From CAYTPE01 sp964439885 (GTDB taxonomy: Bacteria; Patescibacteriota; Patescibacteriia; Magasanikbacterales; GWA2-37-8), in NCBI GenBank assembly GCA_964439885.1, contig CAYTPE010000005.1, forward strand, positions 1 to 31,106: a DNA stretch of 31,106 nucleotides, read 5' to 3'. The position numbers and the translations under genes were made by a program. This document shows positions 14,242 through 21,274 of the stretch, piece after piece. The first letter of the stretch is position 1. Each line of letters begins with the position of its first letter. The notes beneath the pieces were generated by a model that saw only the letters and a list, made by a program, of their open reading frames with translations, made no database searches and had not been told where the DNA came from.

Positions 14242-15028
14242 CCCAGAAAAAAATTATTCCACTTCTAGCCAGTTAAAAATGAGGAAAAAATTTAATGCTT
14301 TGGCGCATCCAAAAGTTAATCTTGACCGAGAAATACTCGCTCAGAGTAATTTACTTGGCAATGAGGCCATACTCGATATTGGTTGCGGCTATGGTGATCT
14401 TTTGAAATTAATCAGGAGCAGCGGATACCAGGGAAAACTCTATGGTATTGATTCGTCAGCTGGCATGATAGCCGAGGCTACGAAAGACAACGCTAAATCC
14501 ATAACGTTTCGTGTGTCTAAAGCTGAAAAACTACCTTTTCCAAAGAATGCTTTCGATGCGATCATTTGTAAACACGCGCTGTATCATTTTGACATCCCAA
14601 AGGCAATCGAAGAAATGAGGCGCGTGCTAAAGCCTGGTGGAAAATTAATTATTTCATTAAACAGTCGAGCTCACTCTTCTCGCGACCATATCGAGACTTA
14701 CAAAAAATTCCTTGCCAGGAAATTGAAGGCAGATTATGTACATACCAGCGCTCACGCGAATTTTGAAAATTATGAAAAATATTTAGACAACTTCTTACTA
14801 CTCAGACAAACAATACTCTGTCGTTACGCGCGCATTACCGACTCGCAAATATTCCTTGAATATATGAATTCTTTTCATGAAGTGTTTGATCCCATTCCTT
14901 CGGTTGAGGCGTGGGATCTGGCTCTCAAAAAGTTGAAAGTTGCCATGGATGCGGAAATACGGCAAAAGGGGCGTATCGTAGAAAATTTATTTGTGGGAAT
15001 TGGTGTGTGGGAGAAACCAAAAAAATAA
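14228..15028 (+). CDS. Class I SAM-dependent methyltransferase (Methyltransf_11 type)
   Basis: 266 residues. Visible: AILDIGCGYGDLLKLI (SAM-binding motif I near 48-63), LYGIDSSAGMI (motif II), RVSKAEKLPFPKNAFDAIIC and ALYHFDIPKAIEEMRRVLKP followed by GGKLIIS. This arrangement is that of UbiE/Methyltransf_11 enzymes acting on small molecules, lipids or sugars. Translationally coupled to the membrane acyltransferase by a 14-base overlap and followed closely by a Nudix gene, which hints at a surface-polymer or metabolite-modification role without defining it. Confidence 0.82.
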   Translation: MKSFNPEKNYSTSSQLKMRKKFNALAHPKVNLDREILAQSNLLGNEAILDIGCGYGDLLKLIRSSGYQGKLYGIDSSAGMIAEATKDNAKSITFRVSKAEKLPFPKNAFDAIICKHALYHFDIPKAIEEMRRVLKPGGKLIISLNSRAHSSRDHIETYKKFLARKLKADYVHTSAHANFENYEKYLDNFLLLRQTILCRYARITDSQIFLEYMNSFHEVFDPIPSVEAWDLALKKLKVAMDAEIRQKGRIVENLFVGIGVWEKPKK

Positions 15029-15049
15029 GTGCTGTTTTTAAAAAAATGT

Positions 15050-15487
15050 ATGAATGAAAAATTTCGCCCCTATTTTGCCGTCTACCTTATTTTAAAAAAA
15101 GATGGAAAAATGTTGCTGTCTCGCCGCCTCAATACAGGCTACCACGATGGTAAGTACAGCTTGGTTTCCGGCCACTGTGAAGGCCATGAAACAGCTCGCC
15201 AAGCGATCATACGGGAAGCTCAAGAAGAGGCGGGTATCGTGCTCAGCCCAAATGACTTGACTGTAGAATTTGTCATGCACCGCTGGCGGCCAGAGCGTGA
15301 GTATATCGATGTGTACCTAACAGCCAACAAATGGGATGGTGAAATTACCAATCTCGAGCCTGATAAATGCTCTGATTTAACATGGTACTCAGAAGACGAG
15401 TTGCCGAGTGATTTGATTGAGGAAGTACGTTTCGCGCTGGAACAAATTAAAAAAGGTGAGCACTACGGCGAGTGGGGATGGAACTAA
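15050..15487 (+). CDS. Nudix hydrolase
   Basis: Hydrolyses a nucleoside diphosphate linked to another moiety; 145 residues. A complete Nudix box is seen: GHCEGHETARQAIIREAQEE followed by AGI, matching Gx5Ex7REUxEExGU without gaps. The MLLSRR and VSGH contexts resemble MutT/8-oxo-dGTP or ADP-sugar types, but substrate is open. The ATG at 15050 is chosen over a GTG at 15029 that directly follows the upstream stop. Its TAA stop overlaps the stop codon of the convergent lyase gene (TAG, 15484-15486), so the two 3' ends are antisense to one another. Confidence 0.9.
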   Translation: MNEKFRPYFAVYLILKKDGKMLLSRRLNTGYHDGKYSLVSGHCEGHETARQAIIREAQEEAGIVLSPNDLTVEFVMHRWRPEREYIDVYLTANKWDGEITNLEPDKCSDLTWYSEDELPSDLIEEVRFALEQIKKGEHYGEWGWN

Positions 15488-16290
15488 ATAATATATTCAA
15501 TCTCCTCTTCATCCAATCTCCGTATCCCCTCCCCGCTGTTCATCTCTTCGTAAACTTGGGCAACCAGGCCTGGCGTACGGCCGATGAGAAATAGTCCGGT
15601 CGCAAGTTTGTAGTCGAAACCCATATCAAGCAGTATCGCCGCATTGGCACCATCCATATTAAGCGGTAGTGGCTTGGAAGAAATTTTGTTCAGCTCTGCG
15701 CCAATCGTCAGCGCGAATTCACAATATTTTCCATAAAATCCGGTTTCTTTGGCAACACCAAATAGTGTGTCGCAACGGTTGTCGTGCGTAAGTACTTTGT
15801 GACCATAGCCGGGCACACGGACTTTTTGCTTTTTGAGTTTTTTGAGAAATGAAGTGAGGCCCTCACCCTTTATCCCTCCCCCCAAGGGGAGGGAACCTTC
15901 GGCCACCCTCTCCTCAAGGAGAGGGTCAGGGGGCGAGGTCAAACCGATATTTTCGGCAAAAAACTTGGCCGCTCCGCCGAGCGCGCCGCCGTGGCGGGTG
16001 CCGCCGAGCGCGAGGATGCCAGCGGCTACGCCAGTATGCAGCTCGTTACCAGCCGACTGCACCACCCGAGCCGTGAGTGCTGATGACACGCCGGGGCCGT
16101 GATCTATCATGGCTGTGAGCATGGCACCAAACATTTTGCTCGCCTGCGGGCTTGGCATTTCACCGCGCAGGATAAGATAAATAGCATCCACAAATGATGC
16201 GCTGCGAATGAGCTCGTGTAAATCTTTGCCACGAATTTGTTCTTCTCCCCCATTTACTGAACTGACTGATGTTTTAAATTTCAACGGCAT
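15484..16290 (-). CDS. Citryl-CoA lyase / citrate-synthase-fold protein of the ATP-citrate lyase type
   Basis: Short (268 residues) citrate-synthase-fold protein resembling the C-terminal domain of ATP-citrate lyase rather than full citrate synthase. Shared wording: DHGPGVSSA near 63-71, GGALGGAAKFF near 101-111 preceded by His100, GYGHKV with His164, LNMDGANAAILLDMGF with Asp213, and GLFLIGRTPGLVAQVYEE. Human ACLY has DHGPAVSGA, GGALDAAAKMF, GIGHRV, LNVDGLIGVAFVDM and NGIFVLGRSMGFIGH in the same order. Expected reaction: citryl-CoA to acetyl-CoA and oxaloacetate, with the synthetase subunits encoded 3 kb upstream on the same strand. Residues about 117-145 are an in-frame repeat insertion between the two catalytic His. 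Compare citryl-CoA lyase (ccl) of Hydrogenobacter. Confidence 0.82.
   Translation of the reverse strand: MPLKFKTSVSSVNGGEEQIRGKDLHELIRSASFVDAIYLILRGEMPSPQASKMFGAMLTAMIDHGPGVSSALTARVVQSAGNELHTGVAAGILALGGTRHGGALGGAAKFFAENIGLTSPPDPLLEERVAEGSLPLGGGIKGEGLTSFLKKLKKQKVRVPGYGHKVLTHDNRCDTLFGVAKETGFYGKYCEFALTIGAELNKISSKPLPLNMDGANAAILLDMGFDYKLATGLFLIGRTPGLVAQVYEEMNSGEGIRRLDEEEIEYII
15854..15942. repeat. Palindromic element (family I) in frame in the lyase gene
   Basis: GTGAGGCCCTCACCC..., CTCCCCCCAAGGGGAGGG and CCCTCTCCTCAAGGAGAGGG (two internal hairpins), then GGGGGCGAGGTC. Encodes TSPPDPLLEERVAEGSLPLG and about nine more residues. Confidence 0.85.
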
Positions 16291-16300
16291 AATACACTCA

Positions 16301-16374
16301 TTACTGTCATGCTGAATTTATTTCAGCATCTGTCTAAACTGATGGCCAGATCCTGAAACAAGTTCAGGATGACA
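16301..16374. repeat. REP-like element (family H) between genes
   Basis: TTACTGTCATGCTGAATTTA...CAAGTTCAGGATGACA, with internal stems GCTGAA..TTCAGC and TCCTGAA..TTCAGGA. Fills the spacer upstream of the lyase gene. Confidence 0.8.
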
Positions 16375-16380
16375 ATTGAA

Positions 16381-17142
16381 TTAAATCTTCTTACAAACCA
16401 AACACATAAAAATCGGGATCTCCCGAAAACTTTCATTTTCCTTTGGGTTCGTACTTTTCTTATCCGTCAGCCACTCTTCAACCTTTTCGATAATAAGCCC
16501 GGCTTGTGATAAATACCAAGTGTAGTCGGCAAGAGAATGATGGAAGCTCCATGTTTGTTCGCTATGCTTCTGCCCCGGATGCATTTCCATTGCGACTTTC
16601 ATTGGTGACATATATTTTGTGACCCAGCGATATTGTTCCTTGCTTTCGTTTGTCCCCCACCCTGATGCTTTCGGAATGCGAAAATACGGGTGGTTCAACA
16701 CCGCAATGAACGTACCCCCTGGCTTCAAGTGAGCGCCGACATTCGCTATCGTCTTATCGACCTGCTCCATATTTTGGAGTGACAAGATCGCAACGGCATA
16801 ATCAAAATCTTTTTTGGTAATCGGCAATGGCTTTGTGGCATCGGCCGTCGTAAAATGTTGATTTTTGTTGAACGTGTGGGCTTGAGCCACCTTGATGAGT
16901 GTCGCTGATGCGTCGACACCTTCGTACACAACATCTTTTGGCAATTTGCCAGCCAGCACCCCTTGACCACAGCCAATGTCGAGCACGCTCTTGGCATCTT
17001 TGAGAAGCCGCAGCACATTCGGAAGGATAATACGCTCATGATAATATGAACCATCGGCAATAAGATCGGAGTACCAGCTACTCGATTTCTCCCACGATGT
17101 ATCTTTGTGATTTTGAATTTTCTGTTGCTTATTATTTTTCAT
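16381..17142 (-). CDS. Class I SAM-dependent methyltransferase
   Basis: 253 residues. Visible: SVLDIGCGQGVLAGKLP (motif I near 52-68), YEGVDASATLIKVAQ (motif II), DFDYAVAILSLQNM (motif IV region) and HLKPGGTFIAVLNHPYFRIP. An N-terminal Lys/Gln-rich tail (MKNNKQQKIQNHKD) precedes the fold. The substrate is not recognisable. Spacers on both sides are made of REP-like elements. One of three unrelated-looking methyltransferases in this 8-kb stretch. Confidence 0.83.
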   Translation of the reverse strand: MKNNKQQKIQNHKDTSWEKSSSWYSDLIADGSYYHERIILPNVLRLLKDAKSVLDIGCGQGVLAGKLPKDVVYEGVDASATLIKVAQAHTFNKNQHFTTADATKPLPITKKDFDYAVAILSLQNMEQVDKTIANVGAHLKPGGTFIAVLNHPYFRIPKASGWGTNESKEQYRWVTKYMSPMKVAMEMHPGQKHSEQTWSFHHSLADYTWYLSQAGLIIEKVEEWLTDKKSTNPKENESFREIPIFMCLVCKKI

Positions 17143-17151
17143 AGTTACTTA

Positions 17152-17243
17152 TTACTGTCATCCCAAACAAAATTCGACTTTCGTGGGAAGTGATCCACGT
17201 CGAACGGTGATTTTGTGGATTCCCGCTTACGCGGGAATGACAA
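17152..17243. repeat. REP-like element (family H) between genes
   Basis: ATTACTGTCATCCCAAAC at the left, ATTCCCGCTTACGCGGGAAT and GACA at the right; the CCCGC/GCGGG hairpin is perfect. It lies between the methyltransferase start and the stop of the anchored-protein gene. Confidence 0.8.
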
Positions 17244-17259
17244 AAAATAAATGACAGTT

Positions 17260-18330
17260 TTAGTCTTCCCACCGACGACGTCTACGTCGAAACATAAATT
17301 TTAATATCCAATATCCTACAATCACCACACCAGCAATTATCGCAATCTGTTTTGGATCATTGTTGTGAGAAATGCTTAGCCAATACGGCTTCATTTTTTG
17401 CCAATACGGATCTATTCGACTCCACGTATCTTGCGCTTGCTTATAGAAGCTTTGGCCTGTTTCCACCGCGCCTTTACCGGCAGCATAGGCTTCGTTTATC
17501 TTCCCGGCGGTACTCGTAATAGTCGCGGCCAAATTGCTCGCTTTATCGATAATTTCTTTGTTTTTGGCAAATGGATCAACGGCTGTGGATGCGGCATGTA
17601 CGGATGTGGTGCTGGTGGAATTAGAATTTTGGGATGTGGGATTTGCGTCCGTCTGCTGCACGCTCTGCGTTTTCAAAATTTCCGCCGCTTTGAGGACCAA
17701 TGTTTTGCCCTGCTGGACGACAGCGACTGCCGTGGATCCGATAGCCACACTCGCATCACTCGGCGTTACGCCCGATGCCGCAACAACTACCTTTGATTCG
17801 CCGATAGTTTGTGTTTCGGTGACCGGCGTTACCGGTGCTACACTGCTACCACCTACCTCGAGTGGGGCGCCGGTAACATTGTTTATCTGGCTCAGAGAAA
17901 TTTCTTGCTTGCTACCTTTGGCGTCGACCGCCACTGCCTTGGTAAAACGCGCGCTGAGGTTGTGCTCCCCTGCCGTTGGTTTCCAGGTTACTTTTACCTG
18001 CTTCGCCTGCTCTTTGAGCAGCTGGGTTACGACAGCCGTATCGAACGACTGGTTGTTGTCATAAAAAGTCACAATGCCGTCGAGTGCGTAATAATCGTTG
18101 TTAATGACAACCGTATACACATTAATACTATCACCGGCAGAAAAAGTTGTTGGCGAAAACCACAGACCGGTGGACGGCACGAAACCGACGTTGGCGGCCC
18201 AACCAGCATTAGGTACCAAGCAATAAGTACTGAGCGCAAAGAAAACTGTCATTCTAAGCGCAGCGAAGAATCTAAGTGCGTATCGCTTAGATCTTTCGCT
18301 TCGCTCAAGATGACAAAATGAAGGGTGCAT
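17260..18330 (-). CDS. Secreted, C-terminally membrane-anchored protein with Ig-like/CARDB-type domain
   Basis: Function unknown; 356 residues from 18330 or 330 from an ATG at 18252. After the repeat-derived start comes a signal-peptide-like MTVFFALSTYCLVPNAGWA, then an all-beta domain (FSAGDSINVYTVVINNDYYA, GIVTFYDNN, VTWKPTAGEHNLSARF) like the CARDB/Ig-fold adaptors of surface proteins. A long Ser/Thr/Gln-rich linker (about 215-250), a helical stretch, one C-terminal membrane span (IAIIAGVVIVGYWILKFMF) and a tail of six arginines follow. The topology suggests an extracytoplasmic domain held by the C-terminal anchor. The first 28 residues are translated from a REP-like element (18245-18314), so the true start is uncertain; the later ATG also lies in that element. 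Confidence 0.72.
   Translation of the reverse strand: MHPSFCHLERSERSKRYALRFFAALRMTVFFALSTYCLVPNAGWAANVGFVPSTGLWFSPTTFSAGDSINVYTVVINNDYYALDGIVTFYDNNQSFDTAVVTQLLKEQAKQVKVTWKPTAGEHNLSARFTKAVAVDAKGSKQEISLSQINNVTGAPLEVGGSSVAPVTPVTETQTIGESKVVVAASGVTPSDASVAIGSTAVAVVQQGKTLVLKAAEILKTQSVQQTDANPTSQNSNSTSTTSVHAASTAVDPFAKNKEIIDKASNLAATITSTAGKINEAYAAGKGAVETGQSFYKQAQDTWSRIDPYWQKMKPYWLSISHNNDPKQIAIIAGVVIVGYWILKFMFRRRRRRWED
18245..18314. repeat. REP-like element (family H) at the start of the anchored-protein gene
   Basis: ACTGTCATTCTAAGCGCAGC at one end and CTTCGCTCAAGATGACA at the other, with inner CTAAGTGCG/CGCTTAG. Translated on the minus strand as CHLERSERSKRYALRFFAAL plus RMTV. Confidence 0.8.
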
Positions 18331-18345
18331 ATTTACAGTTGCGTG

Positions 18346-19092
18346 CTACAAATCGTTTTTTCTAAGAATCGCCACGAGATGTGTTTTAAAAAAGGAAAGC
18401 GGTAGATAATACGTCAGTTTCGTCAAAAAGTAGCTCACTGGACCAAACGAGGTATATGAAGGATCGAAGTTTTCTGCACAGTATTCTACAGCAAAACCAT
18501 TTTCCTTGGCTAATCGTTCGGCCTCACGCAAGGTATTCGCTCGATAAAAAACATCAAACGTATCTTCGTGCGCCCTACCGTATAATTTCCAGACAAGTTT
18601 TTCTGCTGTGTGGTGGCTCAAAAGTCGACGCAAACGGATAAGTACATTATGCTTGTTTGGAGTGACAAAAACAAAAGTGCCACCCGGCCTGAGCACGCGG
18701 GCAATTTCCTTAAATACTGTCGTCGGATCTTCTACGTGCTCAAGGACCCACAGCGACACCACGGCATCAAAACTATCATTTTTAAAGGACAAATTATTCA
18801 AATTGGCAAAAACAATTTCATCCGCCGTTTTGTTCCTTGCCGTTACTTCCGGCGATACGTCTACGCCAACAACTTTTTTAAATTTGCCTCGGAGCTCATC
18901 GATTACAAAATTTCCATTACCGCAGCCGGCATCAAGTACCATTGTGTCTCTATCAATATGCTTGTCGGCCAACTGCGTAAGCAACACCATTGAATCATCC
19001 CATTCGGGGTGAGCTGATTTAAATTTTCGTTTATAAAAAAGTTGGCGTTTTTCCTTGGGATTAAGTTCGGTATACTCTTTTATGTAAACCAT
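18346..19092 (-). CDS. Class I SAM-dependent methyltransferase
   Basis: 248 residues. Visible: MVLDAGCGNGNFVIDEL (motif I near 51-67), VVGVDVSPEVTARN (motif II), FKNDSFDAVVSLWVLEHVED (motif IV region) and IARVLRPGGTFVFVTPNKHN. The C-terminal YLPLSFFKTHLVAIL resembles sugar/lipid-modifying members that sit near surface polysaccharide genes. It directly precedes the anchored surface protein in the transcript (15-base gap). Substrate unknown. Confidence 0.83.
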   Translation of the reverse strand: MVYIKEYTELNPKEKRQLFYKRKFKSAHPEWDDSMVLLTQLADKHIDRDTMVLDAGCGNGNFVIDELRGKFKKVVGVDVSPEVTARNKTADEIVFANLNNLSFKNDSFDAVVSLWVLEHVEDPTTVFKEIARVLRPGGTFVFVTPNKHNVLIRLRRLLSHHTAEKLVWKLYGRAHEDTFDVFYRANTLREAERLAKENGFAVEYCAENFDPSYTSFGPVSYFLTKLTYYLPLSFFKTHLVAILRKNDL

Positions 19093-19100
19093 AGTCGTTC

Positions 19101-19144
19101 ACTTGTCATTTTGAGTCCCGAGTACTCAGGACTCCGGATGACAG
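19101..19144. repeat. Short REP-like element (family H) between genes
   Basis: CTTGTCATTTTGAGTCCCGA, GTACTCAGGACTCCGGATGA; inverted GAGTCC/GGACTC core. It separates the synthetase alpha gene from the methyltransferase. Confidence 0.7.
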
Positions 19145-19164
19145 AACCGTGTGTCTTGCATTTT

Positions 19165-20055
19165 TTACGCAAACGGTTTCACCAAATCAACCAATTGTTC
19201 ATACCGCTCCGCGATCATAACTCCAACCTCAGAAAGTGCCTTCTCTTTCTCCGCCGCACCCTGACCACGGGCTACGATAGCACCGGCATGGCCAATGTTC
19301 ATGCCCTCGGGGAGTGAATTGGCAAACTTACCGCCAATAAAAATCGCAAGTGGTTTGGTATACTCTTTATTTTTAATGAGGTCGACAATCTCAAACTCAT
19401 AACTACCGCCATGCTCACCGTAAATAACAACCGCTTTGGTCGCCTCATCTTTTTCAAAAAGACGGAGCAGGTCAGCGTATGTGGTGCCCATGAGTAGGTC
19501 GCCGCCAACATGTACCGTCGCACTCTGACCAAGGCCGTTCTTTGACAGCTGCCACGAGAGCTCATTACTCATACCGCCACTACGCGAAATAACGCCGATT
19601 GAACCTGGTTTAAAAATTTCTGTTACCAGCGGACCTCCCATTACACCCAAACGGGCAACGCCAGGGACAACTAAACCAAGTGAACTGGGGCCGAGAATAC
19701 GAATATTTTTTTCCTTAGCAGCCGCAAGACAATACGCTGTATCTTTGATTGGTATGCGCTCGACAAACACGTTGATCAAACTAATGTTATTATCAATCGC
19801 TTCGAGCATCGCTGCTTTGGCGGCAAATGGAGGAACATAAATAACGCTCGTGTTCACTTCAGGAAATTGCTGCATCGCATCCTTAACTGTATCAAATACC
19901 GGCTTGCCTTCTACTTCTTGGCCTGCTTTTTTTGGTGTCACACCACAGAGTACCTGCGTGCCGTAATCAAGCATCGCTTTGGCACCTTTGGCGCCTTCTT
20001 TGCCAGTGATACCTTGGACGAGGACTTTAGTTTCTGTGGAAATAAGGATGGACAT
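19165..20055 (-). CDS. Citryl-CoA synthetase / ATP-citrate-lyase-type alpha subunit (SucD-like)
   Basis: CoA-binding and phospho-histidine subunit of an acyl-CoA synthetase (NDP-forming), 296 residues. Visible: Rossmann CoA-binding N-terminus (LVQGITGKEGAKGAKAMLDYG), ISRSGGMSNELS at 156-167, GGDLLMGTTYADLL, and the phosphorylated His256 in NIGHAGAIVARG. SucD proteins normally have SRSGTLTYEA at the second site; human ATP-citrate lyase has SRSGGMSNEL, identical to this one, and shares GE.GG.YE and the EVGVM.A...EQL ending style. So citrate is a better substrate guess than succinate. Follows the beta subunit by 61 bases made of family E repeat. No Shine-Dalgarno seen. In databases such genes are often called succinyl-CoA ligase alpha. 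Confidence 0.82.
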   Translation of the reverse strand: MSILISTETKVLVQGITGKEGAKGAKAMLDYGTQVLCGVTPKKAGQEVEGKPVFDTVKDAMQQFPEVNTSVIYVPPFAAKAAMLEAIDNNISLINVFVERIPIKDTAYCLAAAKEKNIRILGPSSLGLVVPGVARLGVMGGPLVTEIFKPGSIGVISRSGGMSNELSWQLSKNGLGQSATVHVGGDLLMGTTYADLLRLFEKDEATKAVVIYGEHGGSYEFEIVDLIKNKEYTKPLAIFIGGKFANSLPEGMNIGHAGAIVARGQGAAEKEKALSEVGVMIAERYEQLVDLVKPFA

Positions 20056-20068
20056 ATCATGGAAGAAT

Positions 20069-20108
20069 TTTCAATTTCTAATTTTCAATTTTTAAACAAT
20101 TTTTAATT
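20069..20108. repeat. AT-rich family E repeat between synthetase subunits
   Basis: TTTTCAATTTCTAATTTTCA then ATTTTTAAACAATTTTTAAT. Same phrase as at 4338. Confidence 0.55.
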
Positions 20109-20116
20109 CTTTAAAT

Positions 20117-21271
20117 TTAAACTAGCTGCTTTATAATTCCATCTAAAACTTTTGCTGTCTCACTCATCCCCGTTTCTTTTTTAAACATTTTAATCGTCAA
20201 ATTATTCCGCTTCGCACATTCTTCAAGGAGTTGAAATGCTTCTGTACTTTCTGGACCATCACGACGAACCACAATCGGATACGTAGGTTTTACCTCATCC
20301 AGCGCGTCGATAATTCCCATAAAAGTTTCCTTTACGTTGGTAAAGTTAGCTACCACACCACACATCCACAGACCCTTCAAACCAGGCTTTGACATTACGA
20401 CCTTAGCCAGTTTGTACACTTTTTCACGCGGTGGGTTGCCTGAGTATTCGGTATAATTAGCTGCCTTTAAACCTGTTGCCGCCAGCGCGTCCATGTTGGC
20501 AATGCTCGCGCCACCACCATTGAGAATAAGCCCAATATCGCCATCGAGCTCGATATATTTCCCGGCAGTGCCCTGATAATATTTTTCACCCTCTTCGTCA
20601 ATTTTTCGCGCTTCTATTTCTCGCTCCGTTGGCAGCCGCCCCATCATGGTGCGTGGCTCTAACTCTTTCCAATCTTCATGTCGATAAAAGGCATCGTCGT
20701 CGAGCGCGACTTTGGCATCGGCTGCGATAAAACGACCGTCGGATGTTTTAACGAGCGGATTGATTTCCACTTGGCGGGTGTCTTCGCCGAGAAAACAATT
20801 CCACAATTCTTGCGCATATGGCACATCAACCTCAATCGTCGTATCCCTAATTCCTAATTCATACTTCTTAATTCCCTCACTTCCTACCTCTTCAATATCC
20901 ATTCCACCACTCGCGCTATAAATCATCACCGGCTGCTTTTTGTTGGTATCATACACAATCGACATGTAATGCTCCTCGGCAATATCCAATTTCTCTTCTA
21001 CCAACACCGCAGCCACATACTGTCCACGAATATTCATCGCAAATAATTCCTCACACGCCTTTGCGACTTCATCGGCGCTGGAGCAAAATTTAATTCCATT
21101 ATTCTTACCCCGCTTGCCACTCAGCACCTGTGCTTTGACAACGACGTGCTTAGTACTTAGTGCTTCGTACTTACTGCCGAAGTCCTCGCCCCGCCGCACT
21201 ACGACTCCCCGCGGGGTTTCAATGCCATATTTTTGAAAAATTTTTTTGCCTTCGAATTCGTAAAGGTTCAT
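20117..21271 (-). CDS. Citryl-CoA synthetase / ATP-citrate-lyase-type beta subunit (ATP-grasp, SucC-like)
   Basis: ATP-grasp subunit that would activate citrate with ATP and CoA, 384 residues. Visible: NLYEFEGKKIFQKYGI at the N-terminus, LDIAEEHYMSIVYD near 95-108, SGGMDIEEV, VEINPLV at 168-174, then the citrate-type C-terminal half: LILNGGGASIANMDAL, EYSGNP at 275-280, ANFTNVKETFMGI at 308-320, VRRDGP at 335-340 and FKKETGMSE. Human ATP-citrate lyase has EYSGAP, ANFTNVAATFKGI, VRRGGP and FGTETHM at matching places; succinyl-CoA synthetase does not. The segment from SGGMDIEE to VEINPL is about 20 residues shorter than in E. coli SucC, and a repeat-encoded stretch (residues 129-142) sits in it. 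Operon: cupin, this gene, alpha subunit. Confidence 0.83.
   Translation of the reverse strand: MNLYEFEGKKIFQKYGIETPRGVVVRRGEDFGSKYEALSTKHVVVKAQVLSGKRGKNNGIKFCSSADEVAKACEELFAMNIRGQYVAAVLVEEKLDIAEEHYMSIVYDTNKKQPVMIYSASGGMDIEEVGSEGIKKYELGIRDTTIEVDVPYAQELWNCFLGEDTRQVEINPLVKTSDGRFIAADAKVALDDDAFYRHEDWKELEPRTMMGRLPTEREIEARKIDEEGEKYYQGTAGKYIELDGDIGLILNGGGASIANMDALAATGLKAANYTEYSGNPPREKVYKLAKVVMSKPGLKGLWMCGVVANFTNVKETFMGIIDALDEVKPTYPIVVRRDGPESTEAFQLLEECAKRNNLTIKMFKKETGMSETAKVLDGIIKQLV
20845..20886. repeat. Repeat family B inside the synthetase beta gene
   Basis: CCCTAATTCCTAATTCATAC then TTCTTAATTCCCTCACTTCC. Minus-strand translation GSEGIKKYELGIRD. Confidence 0.65.
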
Positions 21272-21274
21272 ATT

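Noticed and set aside
16301..17243. Spacer elements as insertion sequences or MITEs with a transposase in the window
   Set aside because: Elements are under 120 bases, and no transposase or clear target duplication is visible.
17534..18321. Long plus-strand ORFs opposite the anchored-protein gene
   Set aside because: They are shadows of a gene with signal peptide, beta domain and anchor on the other strand; Cys-rich, no start signals.
19165..21271. Plain succinyl-CoA synthetase (sucCD)
   Set aside because: Overall fold fits, but the ANFTNV, VRR.GP, EYSG.P and SRSGGMSNEL motifs are those of ATP-citrate lyase, and a citrate-synthase-fold lyase is encoded nearby. Not excluded without a tree.
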